Assembly (NCBI RefSeq): GCF_000160835.1
Contig: NZ_GG700732.1
Coordinates: 93,253 to 157,252 of the forward strand
Direction of reading: 5' to 3'
Source: Limosilactobacillus antri DSM 16041
GTDB taxonomy: Bacteria; Bacillota; Bacilli; Lactobacillales; Lactobacillaceae
DNA length: 64,000 bases
Numbering within the stretch: the first letter of the stretch is position 1; the number at the start of each line of letters is the position of its first letter. The notes below the pieces were generated by a model. The model made no database searches, was not told the origin of the DNA, and saw only the letters and a program-made list of their open reading frames with translations. This document shows positions 1 to 10,097 of this stretch, one piece after another. A program made the translations under genes and the position numbers.

Positions 1-924
1 CTGCTGGACCAGTTGGCAGAAACTACTGACGCTAAGGAGATGCTGGCAGCAACGACCCAGCTGGCTGAGCTGGACTTGCAAAATGACTTGGTCGATTTTC
101 CCCGGCACTACCAGGCGGCAGACTACTACCTGATCTTTATGGGGCGGTTGCTGGAGAAGCACGGAATTGATGCCGTGCAGATTACCGAAAATTCGCAGCG
201 GCAGTTCATCGCCCGAATTGAACCAATTGCTGACAGTGATTCCTTTAAGTTTCAGATTAACGAGGATGGCGAAGCGGCCTTTACGGAACAGGGCGAACAA
301 GAGCCGCTCTTTTACCTGGATTTGGCAAACCGCTTTTTCCAGTTTAATAACCAGGCCCTAGTCAATTACTTTATTGTCCGGGCCCTCAAGAAGCATACCG
401 ACCTGGAACTGCGCGACGCGGTAAAGCCGCTGATTGCTTTCGCGCAGGAACTGGCGGCGGACCTCGACTTTACGATCAACCTGGGGATTCTCAATACTGA
501 TAATGCCGAACGGTTTGCCCTCGCCCGGCCAGACCTTGATTTGACCGTGATTGACCGTTTATTTGTGGCCACCGCGGAAAACGATTATATGCTGATGAAC
601 CTGCCGCATAACAATGGGGCGGAACTGGTGTTGGACCAGGGCATCAAGCTGGACATTGCTTTTGACCCGGATGATTACAGCCAGCAGTGGTTCTTTGCGG
701 TCCAGGATCCGGAGTCCCGGGTATCCTTCTTCGATACCCTGCTGCATTATAACTTGATTCGGCAGTGGTACTTGAATAACCGGGATGAACTGGCGGTCCG
801 TTCTGATAAGCTGGTGGTTGCGACAGCCGCTGCGGCGGAATCCTTTGACCAGCCGACCGAAGTGTTCCAGCCAAACGGCGAGCAGGCAGTGGAGGAGGAT
901 GGTGACCCCGATGACCACGAATGA
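1..924 (+). CDS. Unrecognised protein, 5' end outside window
   Basis: The reading frame is open from base 1 (four codons precede a TTG at 13), so the true start probably lies upstream and 307 residues are visible. I do not recognise the family. It is acidic and soluble, with no signal peptide or membrane segment, and has a middle portion rich in Phe, Asn and Leu (FYLDLANRFFQFNN) and a very acidic tail ending EEDGDPDDHE. Its stop overlaps the start of the next gene, so the two are probably translationally coupled and work together. No function is proposed. Confidence 0.6.
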   Translation: MLDQLAETTDAKEMLAATTQLAELDLQNDLVDFPRHYQAADYYLIFMGRLLEKHGIDAVQITENSQRQFIARIEPIADSDSFKFQINEDGEAAFTEQGEQEPLFYLDLANRFFQFNNQALVNYFIVRALKKHTDLELRDAVKPLIAFAQELAADLDFTINLGILNTDNAERFALARPDLDLTVIDRLFVATAENDYMLMNLPHNNGAELVLDQGIKLDIAFDPDDYSQQWFFAVQDPESRVSFFDTLLHYNLIRQWYLNNRDELAVRSDKLVVATAAAAESFDQPTEVFQPNGEQAVEEDGDPDDHE

Positions 925-1456
925 ACAGTTAGACATTACCAAGCTGCTGCACGAGGCAATTGACCTTGAGCTGGCGGCCGACGATGCCTATGAGTTGCTG
1001 ATCGGCCCAGAAACGCGTCAGCAGACGGTGTACCTCCAGCTTGACTTGCAGCTGAGCCGGTTTGCGGATCTTGCCGGGTGGGCGGACGTCTTGCAAACGG
1101 GCCAGCCAGCGAGTCACCGCCAGCTGACGGCGCAATATGTAAAGGTGCTGGCGCTGTTCCTCCTGTTTAGCGCTAAGCGGCAGTGGACGCACCTGGTGGT
1201 TCTCAGTGCGGAGCAGTGGCAGCGGATTGTGGACGCTAAGAAGCAGGACCAGTTGGCGGAGCTTAATCGTGAGTATTTGGCGATTAAGAACCTGCTAAAC
1301 GGTGCGTACGTTAGCCGCCACCAGGAAGACCTCCGCCATGCCTGGCACCTGTTACTCAAGCTGGGGATCGTCGACTTCGGGATCAGCCCGGCAGAAATTA
1401 CCAGTGCTTATCAGCAACTGGTCACCACGGCTAACCAACAATTTAATCAGCACTAA
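911..1456 (+). CDS. All-alpha protein, possible degenerate dUTPase_2/MazG-like fold
   Basis: A helical 181-residue protein overlapping the end of the previous gene. ATG 911 is preferred; a GTG at 902 sits too close to the GGAGGAGG at 891-898. The pattern of helices, with QLSRFADLAGW in an early helix, AQYVKVLALFLL in the next and LLLKLGI followed by EITSAYQQL near the end, resembles the all-alpha dimeric dUTPase family. In that family the equivalent motifs are ELxE and EYVD. Here the metal-binding acids appear replaced (Q, R, Q and K), so if the relation is real the protein is probably inactive as a nucleotide pyrophosphatase. The relation is an inference by eye. A strong terminator follows. 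Confidence 0.5.
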   Translation: MTTNEQLDITKLLHEAIDLELAADDAYELLIGPETRQQTVYLQLDLQLSRFADLAGWADVLQTGQPASHRQLTAQYVKVLALFLLFSAKRQWTHLVVLSAEQWQRIVDAKKQDQLAELNREYLAIKNLLNGAYVSRHQEDLRHAWHLLLKLGIVDFGISPAEITSAYQQLVTTANQQFNQH

Positions 1457-1460
1457 AAGA

Positions 1461-1505
1461 AGTCCCCCACGATTCATGGCTAAGATGAATCGTGGGGGAC
1501 TTTTG
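1461..1505 (+). terminator. Rho-independent terminator
   Basis: A perfect 17-bp stem (1461-1477 with 1485-1501), a 7-base loop and a short T run end the two-gene unit at 1-1456. Confidence 0.9.
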
Positions 1506-1519
1506 TTGAACGAAAAAGA

Positions 1520-1636
1520 TTAAGCTTTTCGCTTGGCACTGTGTTTACCAACCGGTTCTTCACTGCGGTTGCTTGTAAGGATTTGACCAACCAAAGCGCC
1601 GGCTAGGATTAATACAATGATAAAGAATGGTAACAT
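1520..1636 (-). CDS. Small membrane protein, 38 residues
   Basis: A short frame reading MLPFFIIVLILAG at the start: one N-terminal transmembrane helix of about 18 residues (up to QIL), then a polar, basic tail ending KHSAKRKA. A good ribosome site (AGGTGA) lies seven bases before the ATG. This single-span form with a positively charged cytoplasmic tail is typical of small regulatory membrane proteins. I recognise no family. It is monocistronic, and its stop lies about 20 bp from the convergent terminator of the neighbouring unit. Confidence 0.6.
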   Translation of the reverse strand: MLPFFIIVLILAGALVGQILTSNRSEEPVGKHSAKRKA

Positions 1637-1773
1637 ATGCAATCACCTCAAAGCTAATCTTGAGTTCAGTTTAGTATAGGCTGATCATCATTTGCAATAA
1701 TGGTGGCGCAATCTTGGTTAATTCTTTACTTTTGCTGGGGAACTAGCCGCCAGTTGCTGTTTTCAAATAGCAA

Positions 1774-1799
1774 AGCGACTGGGAATTAACTCAGTCGCT
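1774..1799 (-). terminator. Terminator of the 46-residue gene
   Basis: An 8-bp stem (AGCGACTG with CAGTCGCT) lies just beyond the stop of the minus-strand gene at 1811 and is followed by a T-rich stretch on that strand. Confidence 0.55.
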
Positions 1800-1810
1800 C
1801 CATTGATAAT

Positions 1811-1951
1811 TTACTTTTCCTGGTCGTCCTGTTCTTTAGTCGGCGTTTTTGCGTCCTGATCCGCCTTTTTCGGTTGCTTCTTCTTTGGATCGATCGCAAA
1901 TTGGTCGAACAGGCGGTCCAACTGTTCACTTCTTCTGGTTACTAAGCCCAT
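1811..1951 (-). CDS. Small basic/acidic protein, SPJ_0845-like
   Basis: 46 residues beginning MGLVTRRSEQLDRLFDQFAID and ending in an alternating Lys/Asp/Glu tail. The start is fixed by AAGGGAG about seven bases upstream; an earlier in-frame ATG at 2011 lacks a ribosome site. The pattern of a short amphipathic helix with a charged disordered tail resembles small proteins of lactic acid bacteria annotated as the SPJ_0845 family, of unknown function. That family link is from memory of the pattern and is tentative. Confidence 0.55.
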   Translation of the reverse strand: MGLVTRRSEQLDRLFDQFAIDPKKKQPKKADQDAKTPTKEQDDQEK

Positions 1952-2041
1952 TTTAATCGCTCCCTTGTTAATGTTCAGAATATGATAGCATAGCACACCA
2001 GCGGTTTGCAAGAAAAAGCCCGGGGAAGGCGATCGGATTCT

Positions 2042-2071
2042 TTGCGTTGCCGTCGCGTTTTCCGCTATAAT
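2042..2071 (+). promoter_or_regulatory. uvrC promoter
   Basis: TTGCGT at 2042-2047, an 18-base spacer and TATAAT at 2066-2071, ending 31 bases before the uvrC start. Confidence 0.55.
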
Positions 2072-2102
2072 ACTATACTAGCATTTATTACGGAGGGTTA
2101 CG

Positions 2103-3914
2103 ATGGCAAGCGAATACCTTGAACATAAGTTAGCATTATTGCCGGATAAGCCCGGCTGTTATTTGATGAAGAACATTAACGGGCAGATTATTTATGTCGG
2201 CAAGGCCAAGAGCCTCAAAAACCGGGTCCGTTCTTACTTTAAAAGCACGCATACCGGCAAGGTAGCAAAGATGGTGTCAGAGGTGGCGGATTTTGAAACG
2301 ATTGTGACTTCGACCAATAAGGAGTCGTTTTTGCTTGAAATCACCCTGATCCAAAAGCACCAGCCCTACTTCAACATCAAGTTAAAACGGGGGACTGGCT
2401 ATCCCTACATTAAGATCACCAATGAACGGGATCCCCAGATCAAAATCACGGGGAAAATCAAGAAGGATGGTGCCTATTACTTTGGCCCCTATCCGAACGT
2501 CTATGCCGCAGAAGAGACTGTGCACTTCATTCAAAAGGTATACCCCTTGCGGCGGTGCAATGGCTTCCAGGGGCGGCCCTGCCTGTATTACCATATGGGC
2601 CAGTGCCTGGGCGCCTGCTTCAAGGAGGTCCCGCCAGCGGAGTACACAGCCCAGATTAAGCGGATCAAGTCATTTTTAAATGGCAATACTGCCAACGTTA
2701 AGAAGCACCTGCGCGCCAAAATGAACCAGGCCGCTAGCGAACTGGAATACGAACGGGCGGCGGAAATTCGCGACCAGCTCCACTATATTGAAGTAACGGT
2801 GGAGAAACAGAAGATTATTTCCAACGATAAAACCCCACGGGACCTCTTTAACTTTTATATGGACAAGGGCTGGCTGTCAATCCAGGTGTTCTTTATCCGT
2901 CAAGCCCGCCTGATGAAGCGGGAAAAACGGCTGTTCCCAATTGTGGATACGGCGGTCGAAGAGATGACCAGCTTCATCCTTCAGTTTTATAACCGGCGCA
3001 ACAACATCCTCCCCCGGGAACTCCTGCTGCCCGCGGGTCTCCCCAATAAGGAAATCAGTGAGATCTTAGGGATCCCGGTCCGGACGCCGGAGCGGGGCGA
3101 AAAGCGGGACTTGCTGGCGATGGCGGCCGAAAATGCCCGGCTGACCCTGGACGAGAAGTTCCGGCTACTGGAGATGGATAAGGGCAAGACCACGGGCGCA
3201 ATGAAGGAGATCACTGACGCCCTGGGTCTGCCAGTGGGCCACAAGATCGAGGCCTTTGACCATTCCCACATCCAAGGTGCCGACCCGGTCAGTGCGATGG
3301 TCGTCTTCGTTGACGGGGAACCGGCCAAAAAACTGTACCGGAAGTATAAGCTCAAGACGGTGGTTGACCACGCTGATGAAGCCGCCAGCACTCGGGAAGT
3401 CATTCGCCGGCGGTATGGACGCCTTTTGAAGGAGAACAAGCCGATGCCGGACATGATTTTTATGGACGGGGGCGACATCCAGATGAACGCGGTCAAGGAC
3501 GTTTTGGAAAACGAACTGGGGCTGGATATTCCAGTCGTCGGGATGGTCAAGAATGATAAGCATAAGACGGCAGACCTCTTATTTGGCAATGATGACGCCC
3601 ACGTGAACCTTGATCCCCGTAGCCAGGGCTTTTACCTTGTCCAACGGATTCAAGACGAGGTGCACCGCTTTGCGATTACCTATCACCGGAGCGTGCATAC
3701 CAAACACTCCCTCAGTTCCCGTCTGGACGAGATCAAGGGGGTCGGGCCACGGACGCGGACAAAGCTGCTCAAAAAGTATGGTTCGGTGACCAAGATCGCC
3801 CAGGCGCCGGTTGAGGAAATTCATGCTCTGGGGATCAACCGGCCGACTGCCCAGCTGATTAAGGTTTCCCTCCAAAAGAACGCCGAACTCGCCAAGGGGA
3901 GCAGTCATGATTGA
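2103..3914 (+). CDS. uvrC: UvrABC system protein C
   Basis: Nucleotide-excision-repair nuclease that cuts both sides of a UvrB-marked lesion. The 603 residues have the full family layout. A GIY-YIG nuclease lies near residues 15-95 (GCYLMKN, YVGKAKSLKNRV). A cysteine-rich linker follows (RRCNGFQGRPCLYYHMGQCLGAC). A UVR motif that binds UvrB lies around 200-235. The RNase H-like second nuclease with EAFDHSHIQG and MDGGDIQMNA comes next, and a helix-hairpin-helix pair closes the protein (IKGVGPRTRTKLLKKYG). GGAGGG lies before the ATG. No LexA box is visible in its own promoter. Confidence 0.97.
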   Translation: MASEYLEHKLALLPDKPGCYLMKNINGQIIYVGKAKSLKNRVRSYFKSTHTGKVAKMVSEVADFETIVTSTNKESFLLEITLIQKHQPYFNIKLKRGTGYPYIKITNERDPQIKITGKIKKDGAYYFGPYPNVYAAEETVHFIQKVYPLRRCNGFQGRPCLYYHMGQCLGACFKEVPPAEYTAQIKRIKSFLNGNTANVKKHLRAKMNQAASELEYERAAEIRDQLHYIEVTVEKQKIISNDKTPRDLFNFYMDKGWLSIQVFFIRQARLMKREKRLFPIVDTAVEEMTSFILQFYNRRNNILPRELLLPAGLPNKEISEILGIPVRTPERGEKRDLLAMAAENARLTLDEKFRLLEMDKGKTTGAMKEITDALGLPVGHKIEAFDHSHIQGADPVSAMVVFVDGEPAKKLYRKYKLKTVVDHADEAASTREVIRRRYGRLLKENKPMPDMIFMDGGDIQMNAVKDVLENELGLDIPVVGMVKNDKHKTADLLFGNDDAHVNLDPRSQGFYLVQRIQDEVHRFAITYHRSVHTKHSLSSRLDEIKGVGPRTRTKLLKKYGSVTKIAQAPVEEIHALGINRPTAQLIKVSLQKNAELAKGSSHD

Positions 3915-3916
3915 TT

Positions 3917-3945
3917 TTGACGCCCCTCCGGTTTTCCAATATACT
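3917..3945 (+). promoter_or_regulatory. obg promoter
   Basis: TTGACG at 3917-3922, a 17-base spacer and TATACT at 3940-3945, followed by the obg ribosome site CGGAGAAAG. Confidence 0.65.
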
Positions 3946-3976
3946 AGAGATAAGCTAACAGAACGGAGAAAGCAAC

Positions 3977-5299
3977 ATGAATACCTTTGTTGATCAAATT
4001 AAAATTGAAGCACATGCTGGAAAGGGCGGCGACGGGATGGTCGCTTTTCGGCGGGAAAAGTACGTCCCGAACGGCGGCCCAGCTGGCGGTGACGGTGGCC
4101 GCGGCGGCAGCATTATTTTGAAAGTTGATGAGGGCTTGCGAACACTAATGGACTTCCGCTACCACCGGATTTTCAAGGCGAAAAACGGCGGCAACGGGAT
4201 GAATAAGCAGATGACCGGTCCGAGTGCACCGGATACGGTGATTGCGGTTCCCCAGGGGACGACGGTTCGCGACCTCGATACCGGCGCTATTATCGGTGAC
4301 CTGGTTGAAAACGGCCAGGAGCTGGTCGTGGCCCAGGGTGGTCGTGGTGGCCGCGGCAACATCCACTTTGCAAGTGCCAAAAACCCGGCCCCTGAAATCG
4401 CCGAAAATGGCGAGCCGGGGGCGGACCGCTACCTGGAATTAGAACTGAAAATGCTGGCTGACGTGGGCCTCATCGGTTTCCCTTCCGTCGGCAAGTCGAC
4501 CTTGCTGTCGGTGGTCACGGGGGCTAAACCTAAAATCGCGGCCTACGAGTTTACGACTTTGGTACCCAACCTGGGGATGGTGATGCTCCCCGACGGGCGG
4601 GACTTCGCAATGGCTGATATGCCCGGCCTGATTGAGGGGGCTTCTAAAGGGATTGGCCTCGGCCTTAAATTCCTCCGGCACATCGAGCGGACCCGGGTGC
4701 TGCTCCACCTGGTCGACATGAGCAGTGAAGATGAAAATCAGGCTATTGAGCGCTACCGGCAAATTAATCAGGAACTGGCCAACTATGATCCAGAGCTCCT
4801 GAAACGGCCGCAAATTATTGTCGCAACCAAGATGGACCTGCCGAATGCCGAAAAGAACCTGGCAGCGTTTAAAAAGCAGCTGGCGGCGGATTCCAGCCTG
4901 GCGGAGCAGCCGACGATTTTTCCGATTTCTGCGGTTACCCACCAGGGGGTTCAGCAATTGATGCAGCTGACGGCGAACCTGCTTGACCAGACGCCCGTGT
5001 TTGACAGTGAAAGTCATGATGAGCAATTAACGCCCGAATATGAAGAAGCGGGGAAGCAGTTCCACGATGAGCAGGGCCCTGACTTTACCATCAACCGGGA
5101 CGAAGACGGCACGTGGGTCTTGGGCGGCGCAAAGCTGTTGCGCCTCTTTGACATGACCGACCTGACCCATGAACAGAGCCAGCTGCGCTTTGCCCGCCAG
5201 CTGCGCCAGATGGGGGTCGATGATGCCTTGCGCAAACAGGGGGTTCAGGATGGCGACATGGTCCGGATCCGGAAGTTCGTCTTTGAATTCATCCAGTAA
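3977..5299 (+). CDS. obg: Ribosome-assembly GTPase Obg/CgtA
   Basis: Essential GTPase that binds the large ribosomal subunit and ppGpp and links ribosome maturation with growth and stress. The 440 residues show the glycine-rich Obg domain (residues about 1-158, GGDGGRGGS), then the G domain with P-loop [21 protein letters not shown] as G3, and TKMDLPNA as G4. The C-terminal OCT domain (about 355-430, ending [14 protein letters not shown]) is the type found in Gram-positives. It is followed 29 bases later by rnz, so the two probably share a transcript. Confidence 0.97.
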   Translation: MNTFVDQIKIEAHAGKGGDGMVAFRREKYVPNGGPAGGDGGRGGSIILKVDEGLRTLMDFRYHRIFKAKNGGNGMNKQMTGPSAPDTVIAVPQGTTVRDLDTGAIIGDLVENGQELVVAQGGRGGRGNIHFASAKNPAPEIAENGEPGADRYLELELKMLADVGLIGFPSVGKSTLLSVVTGAKPKIAAYEFTTLVPNLGMVMLPDGRDFAMADMPGLIEGASKGIGLGLKFLRHIERTRVLLHLVDMSSEDENQAIERYRQINQELANYDPELLKRPQIIVATKMDLPNAEKNLAAFKKQLAADSSLAEQPTIFPISAVTHQGVQQLMQLTANLLDQTPVFDSESHDEQLTPEYEEAGKQFHDEQGPDFTINRDEDGTWVLGGAKLLRLFDMTDLTHEQSQLRFARQLRQMGVDDALRKQGVQDGDMVRIRKFVFEFIQ

Positions 5300-5328
5300 T
5301 TGAAGGAAAAAGGTAGGGAATTTTAATA

Positions 5329-6258
5329 ATGCAACTTGAATTTTTAGGAACCGGTGCCGGTTCGCCGAGCAAGCAGCGGAATGTTTCCAGCATTGCCCTG
5401 CGCTTGCTGGAGGAACGGAATGCCATCTGGCTGTTTGACGTTGGTGAGGCCACCCAGCACCAAATTTTAAATACCACCATTCGGCCCCGGAAGATTGAAA
5501 AAATCTTCATTACCCACCTCCATGGCGACCATATTTTCGGTCTGCCAGGACTACTGAGTTCGCGGTCTTTTCAGGGGGGCAATGAACCCCTAACGATTTA
5601 CGGCCCGGTGGGGATTAAACGTTTTGTTACCACGGCCCTCCAGGTTAGTGAATCCCGGTTGAGCTACCCGCTTCACTTTGTGGAAATTGACCATGAGGGG
5701 GAAGTTTTTCATGACCAGGGGTTCACGGTTACCGCGAAAAAACTGGATCATAAAATTGCCTGCTACGGTTACCGGGTAGTTGAAGCTGACCATCCTGGCG
5801 AGTTGCAGGTAGATAAGCTGCGGGCGCTCAACATTCCGTCGGGCCCGGTCTATGGCCAGTTAAAGGCCGGCAAAGAGGTTACTTTAGCCGATGGCCGGAC
5901 GGTTAACGGCCGGGACTTTATCGGGGCACCACAAAAGGGCCGCATTGTGACAATCTGCGGTGACACCCGCAAAACGGCAAATGCGGTTGAATTGGCAAGG
6001 GATGCGGATATCTTAGTCCATGAAAGCACCTTTGCTAAGGACGAGGCCAAGCTGGCCCGCAGCTATTACCATTCGACCAGTTTGCAGGCGGCTGAGATTG
6101 CCAAGCGGGCCGGAGCGAAGCGGTTGCTATTGAACCATATTTCCGCCCGCTATGCCGGCCGTGCAGCTTACCAGCTGGCCTACCAGGTTCGCGACGTTTT
6201 TCCTGCAACCCGGGTAGTCAATGATTTTGATGTAGTTGAGATTCCGTTTAAAAAATAA
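5329..6258 (+). CDS. rnz: Ribonuclease Z (tRNA 3' endonuclease)
   Basis: A metallo-beta-lactamase-fold zinc endoribonuclease that removes the 3' trailer of tRNA precursors, chiefly those without an encoded CCA. The 309 residues match the usual bacterial length. Visible motifs are the start [15 protein letters not shown], the zinc motif [17 protein letters not shown] for a later zinc ligand, and [10 protein letters not shown] near the end. TAGGGA precedes the ATG. A short-chain dehydrogenase gene starts 12 bases downstream. Confidence 0.95.
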   Translation: MQLEFLGTGAGSPSKQRNVSSIALRLLEERNAIWLFDVGEATQHQILNTTIRPRKIEKIFITHLHGDHIFGLPGLLSSRSFQGGNEPLTIYGPVGIKRFVTTALQVSESRLSYPLHFVEIDHEGEVFHDQGFTVTAKKLDHKIACYGYRVVEADHPGELQVDKLRALNIPSGPVYGQLKAGKEVTLADGRTVNGRDFIGAPQKGRIVTICGDTRKTANAVELARDADILVHESTFAKDEAKLARSYYHSTSLQAAEIAKRAGAKRLLLNHISARYAGRAAYQLAYQVRDVFPATRVVNDFDVVEIPFKK

Positions 6259-6270
6259 GGAGTGGTCATA

Positions 6271-7104
6271 ATGATGAGGCGAGTAAAAACGTTGCGCTTC
6301 TTACGCAATGAGGTAGTGCTGATTACGGGCGGCTCTAGTGGGATTGGCAAGGCGTTAGCACTAGAGGCCGCACGCCGGGGGGCAATTGTGGTCGTGACCG
6401 CCCGGAATGAGGAAAAGCTGGAGCGGGTAGCCAAGCAGTGTCTCCTGTTATCCGGCCGGCCCGCCTTTGCTTACCGCATGGACGCCACTTCACCGGATGA
6501 AATTGACCTGGTACTGGACAAGATCCAGCACCAGGTTGGTGGAATTGACGTACTGGTTAATTCCGCTGGGTTAGGGGAGTTTACACCAGCAGCTAGCCAG
6601 TCTTACAAGACGATGAAGCAGATGACCGATGTGAACCTCCTGGCGTTGATGTACATTAGTCGTTGCGTAGCCCGGCAGATGATGGATCAGGGTTACGGAG
6701 CAATTATTAACCTGGGTTCGGCAGACGGTAAGATCCCGACCCCAAATAGCGCGGCCTATTCAGCCAGCAAGGCCGGGGTCATCCAGTTCGACAATGTTTT
6801 GCGGATGGAAGTCGCCGATTATGGCGTTCAGGTCCTGACGGTTAACCCGGGTCCGGTCAGCACCCCGTTCTTTGATAAGGCTGACGGGGATGGCAGCTAC
6901 CGGTCGCACTTGCCAAAGTGGATGTTTATCTCAGCTGATGAGCTCGCGCGCCGGGTGTGGAATAACGTTGGCTATAAGACGCGGGAAATCAACGTACCGG
7001 GCTACGTGGCCTACTTAGGCTGGGCCTACCAGGTCTTTCCTGGATTGGGAGACTGGGCGATCAAGAAGTTCTTTGATTTCCAGCAGAATAAAAAGGAATT
7101 GTAG
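6271..7104 (+). CDS. Short-chain dehydrogenase/reductase
   Basis: An NAD(P)-dependent oxidoreductase of the SDR family; the substrate cannot be told. The 277 residues carry the Rossmann glycine motif TGGSSGIGKAL, NSAGLGEF (the NAG-type motif), a catalytic Ser in NLGSADG, and the YSASK active-site Tyr/Lys pair. The tail has hydrophobic aromatic stretches (YVAYLGWAYQVFPGLGDW) that may sit at the membrane, as in the DltE/YqjQ-like group. ATG 6271 is used because AAGGAG lies 8 bases upstream; GTG 6262 overlaps that site. Co-transcription with rnz is likely. Confidence 0.85.
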   Translation: MMRRVKTLRFLRNEVVLITGGSSGIGKALALEAARRGAIVVVTARNEEKLERVAKQCLLLSGRPAFAYRMDATSPDEIDLVLDKIQHQVGGIDVLVNSAGLGEFTPAASQSYKTMKQMTDVNLLALMYISRCVARQMMDQGYGAIINLGSADGKIPTPNSAAYSASKAGVIQFDNVLRMEVADYGVQVLTVNPGPVSTPFFDKADGDGSYRSHLPKWMFISADELARRVWNNVGYKTREINVPGYVAYLGWAYQVFPGLGDWAIKKFFDFQQNKKEL

Positions 7105-7164
7105 ACGAGCAGGGGTGGCTTTGTGGTCACGCCTTTCTTATTTTAGAAGAATGTGGGGAAGAAA

Positions 7165-9483
7165 ATGATCGAAGCACATTACAATTGGCAGGACCAGAGT
7201 GCCAAGGTTGATCAGCAGGTGGTTCAAGCCCTCCAGAAGGAATTGTCCATCTCAGAAACGTTGGCGACCCTGTTGGCAGAGCGGGGGATTACCGATGCGC
7301 AGGCGGCCGAGGACTTCCTGAAGCCCAGCTTGGCAGCCATCCACGATCCGCGGCTGCTTCACGATATGGATAAGGCGGTTGAACGGATTCAAACTGCGGT
7401 TGCCAATGGTGAGAAAATTACGGTTTACGGGGACTACGACGCGGACGGCATTACCAGTACCGCGGTGATGTACGAAGCCCTAAACGGGATCGGTGCCGAC
7501 GTTGATTACTACGTTCCCGACCGCTTCAAAGACGGCTACGGGCCCAACCAGGACGCTTACGAGCGGATCATCGCCAGCGGGACCAAGCTGATCGTCACGG
7601 TGGATAATGGGGTGAGCGGAAAGCAGGTAGTAGAGTCAGCAATTGCACAGGGGGTCGACGTTATAATCACGGACCACCACGAGCTGCCTGCCGAACTACC
7701 GCAAGCAACGGCAATTGTTCACCCCCGCTACCCCGGGAGTGACTACCCATTTCCCGACCTTTCGGGGGTGGGGGTCGCATTTAAGCTTGTCTGGGCCCTC
7801 CAGGAAGAATTTCCCGAAGAGATGTTAGACCTGCTGGCGATCGGTGAAATTGCCGATGTAGTCAGTGTTACCGATGAAAACCGGGCCTTGATCTCGCTGG
7901 GAATTCAAGAGCTAAGGCAGGGAATGCGGCCAGGCTTGCACGCGCTGGTTAACCTAGCGGGGGTAAACGAAGGCCAGCTGACGGACCAGGAGATTGGCTT
8001 TACCATTGCTCCCCGGTTGAACGCCCTTGGCCGCGTGACCAATGCTAACGCCGGCGTAGAATTATTAACGACCCTTGACGAAAGTCGGGGGAGAAAACTA
8101 GCTGAACAGGTGGAAGCTGCTAACCAGGAACGGCGCCAGCTGGTTGACCAGATAATGGAAGCTGCCAGCAAGCAGGCGGTGAGCCCGGCCAACCAGAAGC
8201 GGCCCGTGCTTGTTTTGGCGGGACACAACTGGCACCAGGGAGTTCTGGGGATTGTAGCGAGCCGGATCATGGACGAAACTGGCAAACCGACGATTGTTGC
8301 CGGAATTAATGACGGGGAGGAAGTTGCCAAGGCCTCGGGGCGGAGCGTGCCGGGCTTTGACCTCTTTCGCGCCTTGGATGGGCATCGGGACTTATTTACC
8401 GCATTTGGTGGGCACCCGGCAGCCTGTGGCCTGTCCCTGCCGGAGGATCAGTTGGGGCCCTTGCAAGAAGCACTAGTGGCGGAAGCGGCTGACCAGGGCT
8501 TTACGGGCAAGCAAAAGCAACCGTTGGCGATTGCCGCCAAGTTAGCAGCTGGCGACGTAACGGAGCAGCTTTATCAGCAGCTCCAGCAACTGGGGCCGTT
8601 TGGGCCGGGGAACCCGCAGCCGGTCTTTTTGCTCCGTGACGTTCAACCGACGAATGTGAAAACGATGGGGAAGGATAACAGCCACCTTAAATTTAACCTC
8701 AGCCCCCAATTGGCAGTAGTGGCCTTTAACCAGGGAAAACTTGCGCCATTGCTGAGCGGGCAGGGGATGACGGTGGATATCGTGGCGAAAATCAGTATTA
8801 ATGAGTGGCAGGGGAAGCGGCAGGTCCAATTGCTGCTGGAGGATCTTCAAATTGCGGGCACGGTGATCTTGGACCGCCGGACAAACCATTTGACCCCGCA
8901 CCACTTTGAAATGCCAGGCTATTACCTGGTTTACAGTGACCGGTTGCGGCAGAATATCGCCCCGCACCTGCCGGCCGGGACCGCAATTTCACCAGCAGAG
9001 GCTGGGCAGATTGACTTTGCCGGCCGCCAATTGACGGTGGTTGACTGTCCGGCTGACCTGGCCGCTTTCAAGACGGTCTTTGACAATGACAGTGCGGCGC
9101 CGGCACTGGTCCGTCTCCTGCTCTATGAGGCCAACAGTATTTACCTGGCGGGACTGCCGACCCGGACGGACTTTGCTAGCCTCTACCGCTTCCTGGCCCG
9201 GCAGCCCAACGTCCGGTGGCCTCAGCAGCGTGCCGCGGTTAGCCGCCATCTGCGGATTAATGAAGTCCGCTTAAATTTAATGATAAGTGTGTTTTCTGAG
9301 GCAGGATTTGTTACAATAAAAGATGGTGTTTTAAACCTCGTTGCGGATGTCCAAAAGACGGATTTAAAACAAACGGATCACTATCGAGCCCGCTTAGCCC
9401 AATATCAGGCTGAACAGACGCTCCTGTTTAGTGATGCGGGGACGATGGCTGCATGGGTCAGCCAGTGCCTGAAGAAGAATTAA
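7165..9483 (+). CDS. recJ: Single-stranded-DNA exonuclease RecJ
   Basis: A 5'-3' single-strand exonuclease for recombination and base-excision repair. The 772 residues are the long Firmicute form. The DHH phosphoesterase core has [12 protein letters not shown] near 90, DNGVSG, TDHHELP and the DHHA1 region with GRS and [12 protein letters not shown]. It is followed by the OB-fold domain ([11 protein letters not shown]) and a C-terminal extension characteristic of the Bacillus/Lactobacillus proteins. ATG 7165 follows GGGGAAG; the upstream GTG at 7153 has no ribosome site. The stop overlaps the ribosome site of apt, so they form an operon. Confidence 0.95.
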   Translation: MIEAHYNWQDQSAKVDQQVVQALQKELSISETLATLLAERGITDAQAAEDFLKPSLAAIHDPRLLHDMDKAVERIQTAVANGEKITVYGDYDADGITSTAVMYEALNGIGADVDYYVPDRFKDGYGPNQDAYERIIASGTKLIVTVDNGVSGKQVVESAIAQGVDVIITDHHELPAELPQATAIVHPRYPGSDYPFPDLSGVGVAFKLVWALQEEFPEEMLDLLAIGEIADVVSVTDENRALISLGIQELRQGMRPGLHALVNLAGVNEGQLTDQEIGFTIAPRLNALGRVTNANAGVELLTTLDESRGRKLAEQVEAANQERRQLVDQIMEAASKQAVSPANQKRPVLVLAGHNWHQGVLGIVASRIMDETGKPTIVAGINDGEEVAKASGRSVPGFDLFRALDGHRDLFTAFGGHPAACGLSLPEDQLGPLQEALVAEAADQGFTGKQKQPLAIAAKLAAGDVTEQLYQQLQQLGPFGPGNPQPVFLLRDVQPTNVKTMGKDNSHLKFNLSPQLAVVAFNQGKLAPLLSGQGMTVDIVAKISINEWQGKRQVQLLLEDLQIAGTVILDRRTNHLTPHHFEMPGYYLVYSDRLRQNIAPHLPAGTAISPAEAGQIDFAGRQLTVVDCPADLAAFKTVFDNDSAAPALVRLLLYEANSIYLAGLPTRTDFASLYRFLARQPNVRWPQQRAAVSRHLRINEVRLNLMISVFSEAGFVTIKDGVLNLVADVQKTDLKQTDHYRARLAQYQAEQTLLFSDAGTMAAWVSQCLKKN

Positions 9484-9500
9484 AGGAGAAAATTTCTGGT

Positions 9501-10019
9501 ATGACTTTAGACCTTTACAAATACGTTGCCAGTATTCCTGACTATCCCGAAAAGGGCATTATTTTTCGGGACATTTTGCCACTGATGGCGAATGGTGAAG
9601 CTTATAAGCAGGCAACTGATGAGTTGGTTGATTACGCTAAAAATAAGAATGTCGACATGGTAGTGGGCCCTGAAGCCCGGGGCTTTATCGTGGGCTGTCC
9701 GATTGCCCGTGAATTAGGCGTGGGCTTTGCGCCAGCACGGAAGAAGGGAAAGCTCCCCCGCAAGGCAATCAGTGCCAGCTACACGCTAGAATACAGTACC
9801 GCAACCCTGCAGATGGAGGAAGATTCCATTAAGCCGGGGCAACGGGTATTGGTCGTGGATGATCTGCTGGCAACTGGCGGTACGATCTCCGCGACGATTG
9901 AAATGGTCGAAAAGATGGGCGGCGTCGTGGTCGGCTGTGCATTCTTAATTGAGCTGAAAGACTTAAACGGTCGTGAAAAGATTAAGGATTACGACGTCAA
10001 AGCGTTGATGGAGTTTTAG
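9501..10019 (+). CDS. apt: Adenine phosphoribosyltransferase
   Basis: Salvages adenine to AMP using PRPP. The 172 residues are full length for the family. They show FRDILPL, the PEARGF substrate loop and the PRPP-binding motif [13 protein letters not shown]. The start is ATG 9501, ten bases after AAAGGAGAA, which itself overlaps the recJ stop. recJ-apt is a common pairing in lactobacilli. A terminator follows directly. Confidence 0.96.
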   Translation: MTLDLYKYVASIPDYPEKGIIFRDILPLMANGEAYKQATDELVDYAKNKNVDMVVGPEARGFIVGCPIARELGVGFAPARKKGKLPRKAISASYTLEYSTATLQMEEDSIKPGQRVLVVDDLLATGGTISATIEMVEKMGGVVVGCAFLIELKDLNGREKIKDYDVKALMEF

Positions 10020-10025
10020 TGATGA

Positions 10026-10050
10026 GGGCCGGGAAAACTCGGCCCTTTTC
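10026..10050 (+). terminator. apt terminator
   Basis: An 8-bp GC-rich stem (GGGCCG extended by two pairs, with CGGCCC) and an AAAA loop, followed by TTTTCTGTT. Confidence 0.8.
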
Positions 10051-10097
10051 TGTTATAGCGAAGCGCAAATTGTAGCCTGGATTAAAGGAGTTTTGTG

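Noticed and set aside
7108..7140. Possible terminator after the short-chain dehydrogenase gene
   Set aside because: AGGGGTG and CACGCCT pair with a mismatch in the middle and the T run is broken; too weak to list.
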